A DNA stretch of 64,000 nt from Dokdonella koreensis DS-123 (GTDB lineage: Bacteria; Pseudomonadota; Gammaproteobacteria; Xanthomonadales; Rhodanobacteraceae), in contig NZ_CP015249.1 of assembly GCF_001632775.1 (NCBI RefSeq), positions 3,948,686-4,012,685 on the forward strand. Reading direction: 5' to 3'. A program made the translations under genes and the position numbers. Under the pieces are notes generated by a model. That model saw only the letters and a list, made by a program, of their open reading frames with translations, made no database searches and was not told the DNA's origin. Shown piece by piece: positions 53,799 through 61,587 of the stretch (its first letter is position 1; the number at the start of each line of letters is the position of its first letter).

Positions 53799-55256
53799 AT
53801 GCCGCGCCCTCGCCTGTCCCATGTCCTGGTCCTGCTCGTCGTCGCGCTGATCGGCCTGGTCGCGCTGCTGCTGCCGCGCCGCGCCGGCGTGCCGCAGCCG
53901 CCGGCCCCGCTGCCGGTGGAACTGGACGCGACGGGATTCGCGTTCGGCCGCTTCGGCGCGCTGACGGTGCTGCGGCCCGCCGACGCGCCGACCAGTGTCG
54001 TGCTGTACCTGTCGGGCGAGGCCGGCTGGGATGCGGCGATGACCGAACGCGCGCGCCCGCTGGCCGAGCGCGGCGCCCTGGTCGCCGGCATCGACTACCC
54101 GCGCTTTCGCGCCGCGGTCGAGCGGGACGGCGCACCGTGCCTGTACCTGTCGTCGGACTTCGAGGACCTGGGCCGCGCCGTGCAGGCGCACTACCACCTG
54201 GCGCAGGTCCGGCCACCGCTGCTCGCCGGCATCGGTGCCGGCGCCACGATGGTCTACGCGATCCTGGTCCAGCAGCCGCCGGGCACGTTCGCCGGGGCAC
54301 TCAGCCTCGGCTTCTCGCCGGTGGTCGCGCTCGACAAGGAGCTGTGCGGCGCCTACCTGCTGCGCAGCCATCCGGTGGCCGGCACCGCGGACCGCTACGC
54401 CCTGGAGCCGGCGGCGCCGCCCGCGCCCTGGATCGTGCTGCAGGGCGCGGCCGACACCGCATCCGCGAGTGCCGGCGTGCCGGCCTTCGCCGCCGCCGTG
54501 GCCGGTGCGCATCACAGCGTCGTACCCGGCGTCGACGGCGCCTATCGCCTGACGCCGGACTGGCGCGAGGCCTACCTGGCCGCATTCGACACGTTGGCCG
54601 CCGACGCCACGCGCGCGGACCGCTCCGAGGCGCCGGCGAATCTCGCCGACCTGCCGCTGGTCGAGGTGCCGGCCACGCGCGAGGGCGGCGACCGGATGGC
54701 CGTCCTGCTGACCGGTGACGGCGGCTGGGCCGGCCTCGACCGCGAGGTCGCCGACACGCTCGCCGCGCAGGGCATCCCGGTGGTCGGCGTCTCGACGCTG
54801 AAATACTTCTGGTCGGCCAAGTCGCCGGAGCAGACCGCGGTCGACCTCGGCCGCATCATCGACACCTACGTGAGCCGCTGGCACAAGCCGTCGGTCATCG
54901 TGATCGGGTACTCGATGGGCGCCGAAGTCCTGCCGTTCGCGATCAACCGGTTGCCCGACGCCACGCGTGCGCGCATCGCCTATGCCGCGGCGCTGGCGCC
55001 AGGCCCGACCGCCACGTTCGAGTTCCACGTCAGCAACTGGATGGCCGATACCGACGACGGCCTGCCGGTGGCGCCGGAGATCGGGCGGCTCGGCGTTCCG
55101 CTGTTGTGCATCGCCGGCGAAGGCGACGACGACAATGCCTGCACGCCCCTGGACCGGCGGCGCTTCCGCGTGGTGACGCTGCCGGGCAACCATCATTTCG
55201 GCGGCGACTACCAGCGGGTGACCGAGACGATCCTCGCCGGCGCGGCGCCGGACTGA
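53799..55256 (+). CDS. acvB: AcvB/VirJ family alpha/beta hydrolase (aminoacyl-phosphatidylglycerol hydrolase)
   Basis: This 485-residue protein begins with one N-terminal hydrophobic segment (about 8-26), so it is periplasmic or membrane-tethered. The two halves are a VirJ-like N-terminal region (about 40-260) and a catalytic C-terminal VirJ domain (about 290-485) with LTGDGGWAGLDREVADTLAAQG (first half of the signature), VGVSTLKYFWSAKSPEQTA and the Ser nucleophile in IGYSMGAEVLP. Agrobacterium AcvB is known to hydrolyse lysyl-phosphatidylglycerol and is encoded next to an mprF homologue (lpiA). The same pairing here, with 3 bases between the genes, strongly suggests control of aminoacyl-PG level. 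Substrate is inferred. Confidence 0.88.
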   Translation: MPRPRLSHVLVLLVVALIGLVALLLPRRAGVPQPPAPLPVELDATGFAFGRFGALTVLRPADAPTSVVLYLSGEAGWDAAMTERARPLAERGALVAGIDYPRFRAAVERDGAPCLYLSSDFEDLGRAVQAHYHLAQVRPPLLAGIGAGATMVYAILVQQPPGTFAGALSLGFSPVVALDKELCGAYLLRSHPVAGTADRYALEPAAPPAPWIVLQGAADTASASAGVPAFAAAVAGAHHSVVPGVDGAYRLTPDWREAYLAAFDTLAADATRADRSEAPANLADLPLVEVPATREGGDRMAVLLTGDGGWAGLDREVADTLAAQGIPVVGVSTLKYFWSAKSPEQTAVDLGRIIDTYVSRWHKPSVIVIGYSMGAEVLPFAINRLPDATRARIAYAAALAPGPTATFEFHVSNWMADTDDGLPVAPEIGRLGVPLLCIAGEGDDDNACTPLDRRRFRVVTLPGNHHFGGDYQRVTETILAGAAPD

Positions 55257-55298
55257 CGGCAGGCGGCGTCGCAGCGCCGGCGCGCGACAGGCCCGTGG

Positions 55299-56687
55299 TC
55301 AGTGGATGCGGAAGCGCGCGTCGAAGCGCGCACCGCCCATCGCCTCGGATCGCGAGACGACCAGCTCGCCGCGGTAGGCCTTGACGATGTCCTGGACGAT
55401 CGAGAGACCGATGCCGTGCCCCTGCACGCGCTCGTCGCCGCGCACGCCGCGCTGCAGGACGTATTCGATCTTGTCCTCGGCGATGCCGGGGCCGTCGTCC
55501 TCGACCAGGATCTGCAGGCCCGGGCGCGCCTTGTCGCGCGTGGCGATCTCGCGCACCGTCAGCACGACGCGGTGGCCGGCCCACTTGAATGCGTTCTCGA
55601 GCAGGTTGCCGAGCACTTCCATCAGGTCGCCGAGCTCGCCGTGGAAGCGCGCCTGGCTGTCGATGTCGAACTCGCACAGGATGTTCTTGGCGACGTAGAT
55701 CTTCTCCAGGCTGCGCACCACTTCCTCGGCATACGGCTCCACCGGCAGCGGCGCGGCGAAGGTCGAGTGCCCCGAGGTGGCCGCGCGCGACAGCTGGTAG
55801 GCGACGATCTCGTCCATGCGCCCGACCTGCTCGAGCACGGTCCAGCGCAACTGCTGCGGATCGCTGCCGGACTCGAGCTGGTTGCGGATCACCGCCAGCG
55901 GCGTCTTGAGGCTGTGGGCGAGGTCCGCCAGCGTGTTGCGGTAGCGGCCGAGCCGATGGCGTTCGCCGTCGATGAAGGCATTGAGGCCGGTGGTGACGCC
56001 GGCCACCTCCACCGGGTAGTTGCCGGTGAGGCGCTCCTGGCTGCCCTGCTCCACCCGGCGCAGGTCGCGCGTCAGCGTCCGCAGCGGCGCCAGGCTCCAG
56101 TGCAGCACCGCCATCAGCAACAGCAGCAGCAGCACGCCGAGGCCGCCGAGCCAGGCCAGCAGCGTGCGCCGGTAGATCTCGACCTGGCGGCGCAGGCCGT
56201 TGACGTCCTCGGCGACGTGGAAGGTCAGCTGCAGCTCGCCGCCGCTCGGCGTGTTCCAGGTGACGCCCTGCGAGAGCATGAACAGGTCACCCTGGTCGGT
56301 GGTGATCGGCCCGCGGAAACGCACCGCGCCCTGCGGCAGTTCCTCGCCGAACGGCAGGTTCCGGTCCTGCGCCGACGGCGAGCGCCAGACCTGGTCCTTG
56401 GCACCGCGGATCTTGGCGCCGACGATGCCGGCGTACAGGCCTGACCCGGCCGGCCGGTCGAAGCGCGGGTCGGGCCCGTACTCCGGTGGCAGCAGTTCGC
56501 CGCCGCGTGTCGTATCCGATCCGGCCAGGTAGGCGAACACGTAGCTTTGCAGGCGTTCGCGCAACGAGCCTTCCGCGGCGTCGTAGAACGCCTGGTCCAG
56601 CGCGAAGAACGCCAGACCGAGGAAGGCGGTCAATGCGATACCGGCCGCTGCCAGCGAGCGCGCCTGCAGCGACAGCGGTCGCGCCAT
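55299..56687 (-). CDS. phoQ: PhoQ-like sensor histidine kinase
   Basis: This 462-residue kinase has two transmembrane helices (about residues 12-32 and 172-194) around a periplasmic sensor of about 140 residues, followed by a HAMP-like linker. The dimerisation box has phospho-accepting His258 in ADLAHSLKTPLAVI, and the ATP-binding domain has NLLENAFKWAG, LVEDDGPGIAEDKIEYVLQRG and GHGIGLSIVQDIV. The periplasmic part is PhoQ-like by position and gene order only. It starts 3 bases after the PhoP-like regulator and is transcribed with it. Its likely role is sensing divalent cations, antimicrobial peptides or envelope stress, fitting its mprF neighbour. Confidence 0.9.
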   Translation of the reverse strand: MARPLSLQARSLAAAGIALTAFLGLAFFALDQAFYDAAEGSLRERLQSYVFAYLAGSDTTRGGELLPPEYGPDPRFDRPAGSGLYAGIVGAKIRGAKDQVWRSPSAQDRNLPFGEELPQGAVRFRGPITTDQGDLFMLSQGVTWNTPSGGELQLTFHVAEDVNGLRRQVEIYRRTLLAWLGGLGVLLLLLLMAVLHWSLAPLRTLTRDLRRVEQGSQERLTGNYPVEVAGVTTGLNAFIDGERHRLGRYRNTLADLAHSLKTPLAVIRNQLESGSDPQQLRWTVLEQVGRMDEIVAYQLSRAATSGHSTFAAPLPVEPYAEEVVRSLEKIYVAKNILCEFDIDSQARFHGELGDLMEVLGNLLENAFKWAGHRVVLTVREIATRDKARPGLQILVEDDGPGIAEDKIEYVLQRGVRGDERVQGHGIGLSIVQDIVKAYRGELVVSRSEAMGGARFDARFRIH

Positions 56688-56690
56688 CGA

Positions 56691-57404
56691 TCAGTTGCCC
56701 GTGGCGGTTTCCGCCTCTTCCGGGGTGTCGGTCCGCTCCAGCGCGAAGCGGTAGCCGCGGCCGCGCACGGTCTCGATCGGCTTGATCGCGTTCTCCGGAT
56801 CGAGCTTACGGCGCAGCCGGCCGATGAACACCTCCAGCACGTTCGAGTCGCGGTCGAAATCCTGCTGGTAGATGTGCTCGGTCAGGTCGGCCTTGGACAC
56901 CAGCTCGCCGGCGTGCAGCATCAGGTACTCGAGCACCTTGTACTCGTAGCTGGTCAGGTCGACCGACTGGCCGTTGACGTGGACCGTCTGCGCGGTGGTG
57001 TCGAGCACGATCGGGCCACACTCCAGCTGCGGACGCGACCAGCCGCTGGCGCGGCGCACCAGTGCATTCATGCGGGCGAGCAGTTCCTCGACGTGGAACG
57101 GCTTGACGAGGTAGTCGTCGGCGCCGTTCTTGAGGCCCTGCACCTTGTCCTGCCAGGACGAGCGCGCGGTCAGGATCAGGATCGGGTAGCGCTGGCCGGC
57201 GTCACGCAGCTGCTTGACCAGGTCCATGCCCGAGAGCTTGGGCAGGCCCAGGTCGATGATCGCCACGTCGAACGGTACCTCGCGCCCCAGATAGAGACCC
57301 TCTTCGCCATCGCCTGCGGCATCGACCGCAAACCCATCCCGCTTGAGCCGGGCCGCCAGGGTTTCCCGCAGCGGCGCTTCGTCTTCGACCAGCAGTACGC
57401 GCAT
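56691..57404 (-). CDS. phoP: PhoP-like response regulator (OmpR/PhoB family)
   Basis: This 237-residue protein has a receiver domain with the acidic pocket VEDEAPLRE, phospho-accepting Asp51 in AIIDLGLP, the Thr/Ser switch LILTARSSWQDKV and Lys in DDYLVKPFHVEEL. A C-terminal winged helix has LTSYEYKVLEYLMLHAG and DSNVLEVFIGRLRRKLD ... GRGYRF. It is the partner of the kinase immediately downstream. It is preceded by a PepSY-domain gene 19 bases upstream, the usual Xanthomonadales arrangement. The mprF-acvB pair and alkaline phosphatase are plausible targets but were not tested. Confidence 0.93.
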   Translation of the reverse strand: MRVLLVEDEAPLRETLAARLKRDGFAVDAAGDGEEGLYLGREVPFDVAIIDLGLPKLSGMDLVKQLRDAGQRYPILILTARSSWQDKVQGLKNGADDYLVKPFHVEELLARMNALVRRASGWSRPQLECGPIVLDTTAQTVHVNGQSVDLTSYEYKVLEYLMLHAGELVSKADLTEHIYQQDFDRDSNVLEVFIGRLRRKLDPENAIKPIETVRGRGYRFALERTDTPEEAETATGN

Positions 57405-57423
57405 GGTGGATCTCCTTAGTGTC

Positions 57424-57675
57424 CTATTGGTTGGCGCGGATCTGGAACACCTTCACCTGGCCGTCCCGGGTCAACACCTTGATGTGGTAGATCTTGCGCT
57501 TGTTGCGTTCCATCGTCTGCACGGACAGTACCTTGCCGTCGGTCTCGCGCTGTACCTGGTCCACGGCTTCCTGCACGGTGATCTCGCGTGCGCCGACAGG
57601 CGAAGACGCGAACCCGACCGCAACCGGCAGGAGGACCAGCGACAACAACCAGCGGGAGAGGGACATGGACTTCAT
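57424..57675 (-). CDS. Small secreted PepSY-domain protein
   Basis: This 83-residue protein has a signal peptide (about residues 1-29, ending VGAR). A single PepSY-like module follows: ITVQEAVDQVQRETDGKVLSVQT, then YHIKVLTRDGQVKVFQI. PepSY domains are thought to inhibit or chaperone peptidases, or to influence a sensor kinase in the periplasm. The gene heads the phoPQ cluster, with a 19-base gap to phoP, so it may feed back on the kinase. The start could be 57675 or 57666 (both Met codons). A perfect 10-bp hairpin lies directly upstream of its start. Confidence 0.82.
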   Translation of the reverse strand: MKSMSLSRWLLSLVLLPVAVGFASSPVGAREITVQEAVDQVQRETDGKVLSVQTMERNKRKIYHIKVLTRDGQVKVFQIRANQ

Positions 57676-57686
57676 CTTGAAGGCGC

Positions 57687-57714
57687 CCGCAACCAGGCGC
57701 AAGGCTGGTTGCGG
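57687..57714 (-). repeat. Perfect 10-bp inverted repeat just upstream of pepSY-phoPQ
   Basis: CCGCAACCAG (57687-57696) and CTGGTTGCGG (57705-57714) pair exactly around an 8-base loop. The stem ends 11 bases before the first pepSY start codon. It may be a leader hairpin, an operator, or the end hairpin of the upstream phosphatase gene; there is no T-run. Confidence 0.55.
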
Positions 57715-57790
57715 AGCGACAGTCTCGACAGCCCGGATTGAATTGCTGCTGAACCCTCCCGCCGCTCGCGGGCACGGGCCGCACGCACGC

Positions 57791-59500
57791 TCAGCGCTCG
57801 CCACGGGTCACCGGCAGCAGGCGGCGGCGGTCGGGCAGGTGCACCGGCACGCCCTGCGCCGTGCAGCTGCCGATCCGGCACAGCGTCCGGCGGATCGGCT
57901 CGCTCGCCTGCGCCAGCAGGTGGAACAGCACGTTCTGCTCGAGCGAGCCACGCACCGCCTCGGCGCCGGGCCCGCGCGCGAACACGGCCACGTCCTCGCC
58001 GCTGTGCGACTCGGACGCCAGCGGCAGCAGCGCCTCCTGCAGGTAGTCCGGATCGGTGGTGTCGATCGCGGCGAGGTCCGGCCGCCCCACGGCCGGCTCG
58101 ACCGTCCGCGGCGCGTGCGGGAAGCGCTTGGCGCCGGCGCCCTGCGCCTGACTGGCGCCGGCGTAGCCGGGCCCGTTGGCGTAACCGAGCGTCGTGTACG
58201 GCCGGCCGAGCAGATCGAGTACCGGGCCTGACTCGTTGTCGTCCTCGTGGGCCACCCCGCGCACCAGGCCCAGGATCGGATTGCCGCGCACCGGATAGCC
58301 GACGAAGCTCATCGTGTGCGCGTGGTCGGCGGTGACGAGGATCAGGGTGTCGGCCGCGTCGGTCATCGCGACCGCGGTGCGCACGGCGTCCGACAGCGCG
58401 ATCGTCTCGTCCAGTGCGCGAAAGGCGTTGCCGGCATGGTGGGCATGGTCGATGCGTCCGGCCTCGACCATCAGGAAATAACCGTGCGGTTTGCGCGCGA
58501 GCCGTTCGATCGCCACGCGCGTCATCTCCGCCAGGCCGGGCTCGCCGCCGGCATCGCGCGCGCGCTGGTGCTGGTAGTTCATGTGCCCGGGCTCGAACAG
58601 GCCGAGCACGGGTCCGGCCGCGGCCGGATCGATCGCCGCGAGCTGGTCGGCGTTCCATACGTACACGGCGCCCGGACGGCGCAGCCATTCGGCGACCAGG
58701 TCGCGGCCGTCCCGGCGCAGGCCGGTGGTGCCGGGACGCTCCGGATCCGGCTGCGTGGCCGGCAGGAAGCGCGCGCGGCCGCCGCCGAGCGCGAGGTCGA
58801 GCGGGAACGGGAACGCGACGAACTGCCGGGCCAGGTCGATGCATCCCTGCGCGTGCGCGGACGCGGGCATCGCGCCGTCATGCTCCCAGTGGCGGTCGGG
58901 CTGGTGCCCGTAGGTCGCCGCCGGCGTGGCATGGGTCAGGCGCGCCGTGGTGACGATGCCGGTCGCCATGCCGGCGGCCGCTGCCAGCTCCAGCAGCGAC
59001 GCGGCCTCGTTGCCGGCCAGCGCCGCGCAGTCGCCGCGCGGCACGCGCTGGGTGACGCCGATCACACCGGCACGGGTCTTCACGCCGGTCATGATCGCCG
59101 ACATCGTGCCGGCCGAATCGGGCGTCTGCTGGTCGGTCTCGTAGGTGCGGCTGAGCGCCGTGTACGGGAAGTCCTCGAAGCTCAGGCGGTTCTCCTCGCC
59201 CGAATCGCCGCGGCGCTGGCCTTCGAGGATGCGCGCCGCGGCGATCGTGCCGATGCTCATGCCGTCGCCGAGGAACACGATGAGGTTGCGGGCCTGCCCG
59301 GCCGTACCGGCACGGGCCCGCTGTGCAGCGGCGGCACCCGCGCGGAACCACCACTCCGGCGTCTCGCCGCCCGGCCGTGCGATGGCCGGCACCTCGATCG
59401 CGGCGGCCTGCGCGCGGGCCGGTGGCCGGGTGCCCAGGCAGCCCGCCAGTCCCAACGCGGCGACGGCCGCGACCGCGCCGATCCGTATTGCATTTTCCAC
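57791..59500 (-). CDS. Lipoprotein alkaline phosphatase (PhoA superfamily)
   Basis: This 569-residue enzyme has a lipobox, LGLAGCLG, with Cys near residue 21, so it is anchored to a membrane in the periplasm. Catalytic Ser129 lies in the PDSAGT motif; metal-binding segments are VFLGDGMSIGT, EAGRIDHAHHAGNA and VTADHAHTMSF, plus a late SESHSGEDVAVFARGPG. It hydrolyses phosphate monoesters. It ends 115 bases before the PepSY-phoPQ genes on the same strand and is downstream of the Lrp-like gene (66 bases). The start at 59500 gives the signal. A role in phosphate scavenging is inferred from the family. Confidence 0.92.
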   Translation of the reverse strand: MENAIRIGAVAAVAALGLAGCLGTRPPARAQAAAIEVPAIARPGGETPEWWFRAGAAAAQRARAGTAGQARNLIVFLGDGMSIGTIAAARILEGQRRGDSGEENRLSFEDFPYTALSRTYETDQQTPDSAGTMSAIMTGVKTRAGVIGVTQRVPRGDCAALAGNEAASLLELAAAAGMATGIVTTARLTHATPAATYGHQPDRHWEHDGAMPASAHAQGCIDLARQFVAFPFPLDLALGGGRARFLPATQPDPERPGTTGLRRDGRDLVAEWLRRPGAVYVWNADQLAAIDPAAAGPVLGLFEPGHMNYQHQRARDAGGEPGLAEMTRVAIERLARKPHGYFLMVEAGRIDHAHHAGNAFRALDETIALSDAVRTAVAMTDAADTLILVTADHAHTMSFVGYPVRGNPILGLVRGVAHEDDNESGPVLDLLGRPYTTLGYANGPGYAGASQAQGAGAKRFPHAPRTVEPAVGRPDLAAIDTTDPDYLQEALLPLASESHSGEDVAVFARGPGAEAVRGSLEQNVLFHLLAQASEPIRRTLCRIGSCTAQGVPVHLPDRRRLLPVTRGER

Positions 59501-59566
59501 GTCTGGATTCCCATCGAAACCAGCGCGCGATTATGACCGACGCGCGGCGACGTTCCCCACCGCCGC

Positions 59567-60046
59567 TCAGGCCGGATCGAGCGGCAGCTCGCGCGTCTGC
59601 TTGACCGTGCGCAGCACGAAGCTGGAGTTGACGTCGGCGACGCCGGCCGCGTTGAGCAGCTTGTCGAGCAGGAAGCGCGAGAAATGCTCCAGGTCGCCGA
59701 CCACGACGTGCAGCAGGTAGTCCATGTCGCCGGTCAGTGCGTGGCAGGCGACCACCTCGTCCCAGCCGTTGACCCGCTCGACGAAGCGGTCGATCGCGCT
59801 CGGCCCGTGCTTCTCCAACTGCACGCGCACGAAGGCCTGGAGCCCGAGCCCCACCGTCTTGGGATCGATCCACGCGCCGTAGCCGGTGATGACCCCCGCA
59901 CTCTCCAGGCGCTGGATCCGGCGCAGGCAGGCCGAGGCCGAGAGGTTGATGCGCGCGGCCAGGTCGCTGTTGGTGGCGCGCCCTTCCCGCTGCAGCAGGG
60001 CGAGCAGGCGCAGGTCGGTGCGGTCGAGCGCGATGGGGCCATGCAT
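59567..60046 (-). CDS. Lrp/AsnC family transcriptional regulator
   Basis: This 159-residue regulator has an N-terminal winged helix-turn-helix, LDRTDLRLLALLQREGRATNSDLAARINLSASACLRRIQRLESAGVI (split here as two helices), and a C-terminal RAM domain (from about residue 70). The RAM domain has GLGLQAFVRVQLEKHG and ACHALTGDMDYLLHVVVGDLEHFSRFL, the small-molecule binding fold. It is divergent from phhA, and two matching 13-bp inverted repeats lie between them, so it probably controls itself and phhA. The effector is presumably an amino acid, perhaps phenylalanine or tyrosine; that is inference. Confidence 0.92.
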   Translation of the reverse strand: MHGPIALDRTDLRLLALLQREGRATNSDLAARINLSASACLRRIQRLESAGVITGYGAWIDPKTVGLGLQAFVRVQLEKHGPSAIDRFVERVNGWDEVVACHALTGDMDYLLHVVVGDLEHFSRFLLDKLLNAAGVADVNSSFVLRTVKQTRELPLDPA

Positions 60047-60072
60047 TTCTTTGCTCGCTCTTGTGTCTAAAC

Positions 60073-60125
60073 GCAATAATATTGCTCCTGCTGCCGCGGG
60101 AGCCGCAACATCGCAAGCTCCTTGC
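60073..60125. promoter_or_regulatory. Two matching GCAA-N5-TTGC operators between lrp and phhA
   Basis: GCAATAATATTGC (60073-60085) and GCAAGCTCCTTGC (60113-60125) share the exact pattern GCAA-N5-TTGC, 40 bp apart centre to centre, about four helical turns. Both are 13-bp inverted repeats; Lrp-family proteins bind such sites in phased groups. They lie in the 126-base gap between divergent genes. Confidence 0.65.
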
Positions 60126-60172
60126 GCGCCATCCCGGATACGATGGTCCCGTCCATCGACCGGAGCCGCCCC

Positions 60173-61063
60173 ATGAGCCAAGCCCCCCGCCGCGTCGAGA
60201 GCCTGCAGACCGACAAGGGCTACGTACCGGTCTACACCACCGAGATCGTCGAGCAGCCGTGGGCGAGCTACGCCCCGGCCGACCACCAGACCTGGGCGAC
60301 GCTGTTCCGGCGCCAGCGCGAGATCCTCAAGGGCCGCGCCTGCCGCGAGTTCATCGAGAACCAGGAGCGCTTCCACATGTCGCCGGACGCGATCCCGCGC
60401 TTCGACGACCTCAACGAGGTCCTCGCGCGCACGACCGGCTGGCAGCTGGTGGGCGTGGAGGGCCTGCTGCCCGAGCTGACCTTCTTCGACCACCTGGCCA
60501 ACCGGCGCTTTCCGGTGACCTGGTGGATCCGCCGCCCGGAGCAGATCGACTACATCGCCGAGCCGGACCTGTTCCACGACCTGTTCGGCCACGTGCCGCT
60601 GCTGCTCAATCCGGTGTTCGCCGACTACATGGAGGCCTACGGCAAGGGCGGCGTGAAGGCGCACGGCATCGGTGCCGAGGCGCTGGTCAACCTCACGCGG
60701 CTGTACTGGTACACGGTGGAGTTCGGCCTGATCCGCCAGGACGACGGCTTGCGCATCTACGGTGCCGGCATCGTCTCGTCCAAGGGCGAGTCGATCCATT
60801 CGCTGGAATCGGCGGCGCCCAACCGGATCGGCTTCGACCTGGAGCGGATCATGCGCACGCGCTACCGGATCGACACCTACCAGAAGACCTACCACGTCAT
60901 CGACAGCTTCGAGCAGCTGATGGAGGCCACGCGGCCGGACTTCACGCCGATCTATGCGCATCTGGCCGACCAGCCCTCGATCCCGGCCGGCGACCTGCTG
61001 CCGTCCGACCGCGTCCTGCAGCGCGGCACCGGCGAAGGCTGGCTCCAGGACGGCGACGTCTGA
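60173..61063 (+). CDS. phhA: Phenylalanine 4-monooxygenase
   Basis: PhhA is a non-heme iron, tetrahydrobiopterin-dependent enzyme hydroxylating phenylalanine to tyrosine. The 296-residue protein carries the two-His-one-carboxylate iron site: His135 and His140 in DLFHDLFGHVP, and Glu183 in YWYTVEFGL. The substrate/cofactor region is RLYWYTVEFGLIRQDDGLRIYGAG (split in the active-site loop). GGAG (60162-60165), 7 bases from the ATG at 60173, favours this start over the ATG at 60122. It is divergent from the Lrp-like regulator, with two candidate operators in between. The cofactor-recycling gene phhB is not in the window. Confidence 0.96.
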   Translation: MSQAPRRVESLQTDKGYVPVYTTEIVEQPWASYAPADHQTWATLFRRQREILKGRACREFIENQERFHMSPDAIPRFDDLNEVLARTTGWQLVGVEGLLPELTFFDHLANRRFPVTWWIRRPEQIDYIAEPDLFHDLFGHVPLLLNPVFADYMEAYGKGGVKAHGIGAEALVNLTRLYWYTVEFGLIRQDDGLRIYGAGIVSSKGESIHSLESAAPNRIGFDLERIMRTRYRIDTYQKTYHVIDSFEQLMEATRPDFTPIYAHLADQPSIPAGDLLPSDRVLQRGTGEGWLQDGDV

Positions 61064-61080
61064 CGCGGCGGCGACACCGA

Positions 61081-61539
61081 ATGTCAGGAAGCGACGCCGG
61101 ACAGTCCGCCGCGCGACCGGTGCGTCCCGCGCTGCTGGTCAATATCGACGTGCCCGACCTGGCGCGCGCCGAGGCGTTCTACTGCGCGGCGCTGGACCTG
61201 CGGCCCGGCCGGCGGCTCGGCGGCGGCGCGGTCGAACTGCTCGGCGCCGACGCGCCGGTCTACCTGCTGCTGCAGCCGCCCGGCGGCGTCGCCGCGGCCG
61301 ACCACCGGCGCGACTACGGGCGGCACTGGACGCCGGTGCACCTGGATTTCGTCGTCGCCGACCTCGAAGCGGCGGTGGCCCGGGCCGAAGCCGCCGGCGC
61401 CGTGCGCGAGGGCGCGATCCGCCCCGCCGCCTGGGGCCGCATCGCCCAGCTCGCCGACCCGTTCGGCCACGGCCTGTGCCTGATCGCATTCAGCGATCGC
61501 GGCTACGACGCGATCGCCCTGGAAGACCCTGCCCGCTGA
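61081..61539 (+). CDS. VOC family (glyoxalase/bleomycin-resistance-like) protein
   Basis: This 152-residue protein has the paired beta-alpha-beta-beta-beta units of the vicinal-oxygen-chelate fold: ALLVNIDVPDLARAEAFYCAALDL and, in the second half, VHLDFVVADLEAAVARAEAAG, with DPFGHGLCLIAF at the end. Metal ligands of the His/Glu type are likely (His in VHLDF and GHGLC). The family includes glyoxalases, dioxygenases and resistance proteins, so no substrate is assigned. It starts 17 bases after phhA, probably on the same transcript. Confidence 0.85.
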   Translation: MSGSDAGQSAARPVRPALLVNIDVPDLARAEAFYCAALDLRPGRRLGGGAVELLGADAPVYLLLQPPGGVAAADHRRDYGRHWTPVHLDFVVADLEAAVARAEAAGAVREGAIRPAAWGRIAQLADPFGHGLCLIAFSDRGYDAIALEDPAR

Positions 61540-61587
61540 CGGCCGGCCTGCCGGCACCGGAACGGTGCATGGCGACGGCGGTACCCC

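Noticed and set aside
51837-55196. A minus-strand open frame of over 1100 codons opposite mprF-acvB
   Set aside because: Composition is Arg/Gln/Ala-rich with no domain, and both genes opposite are well supported.
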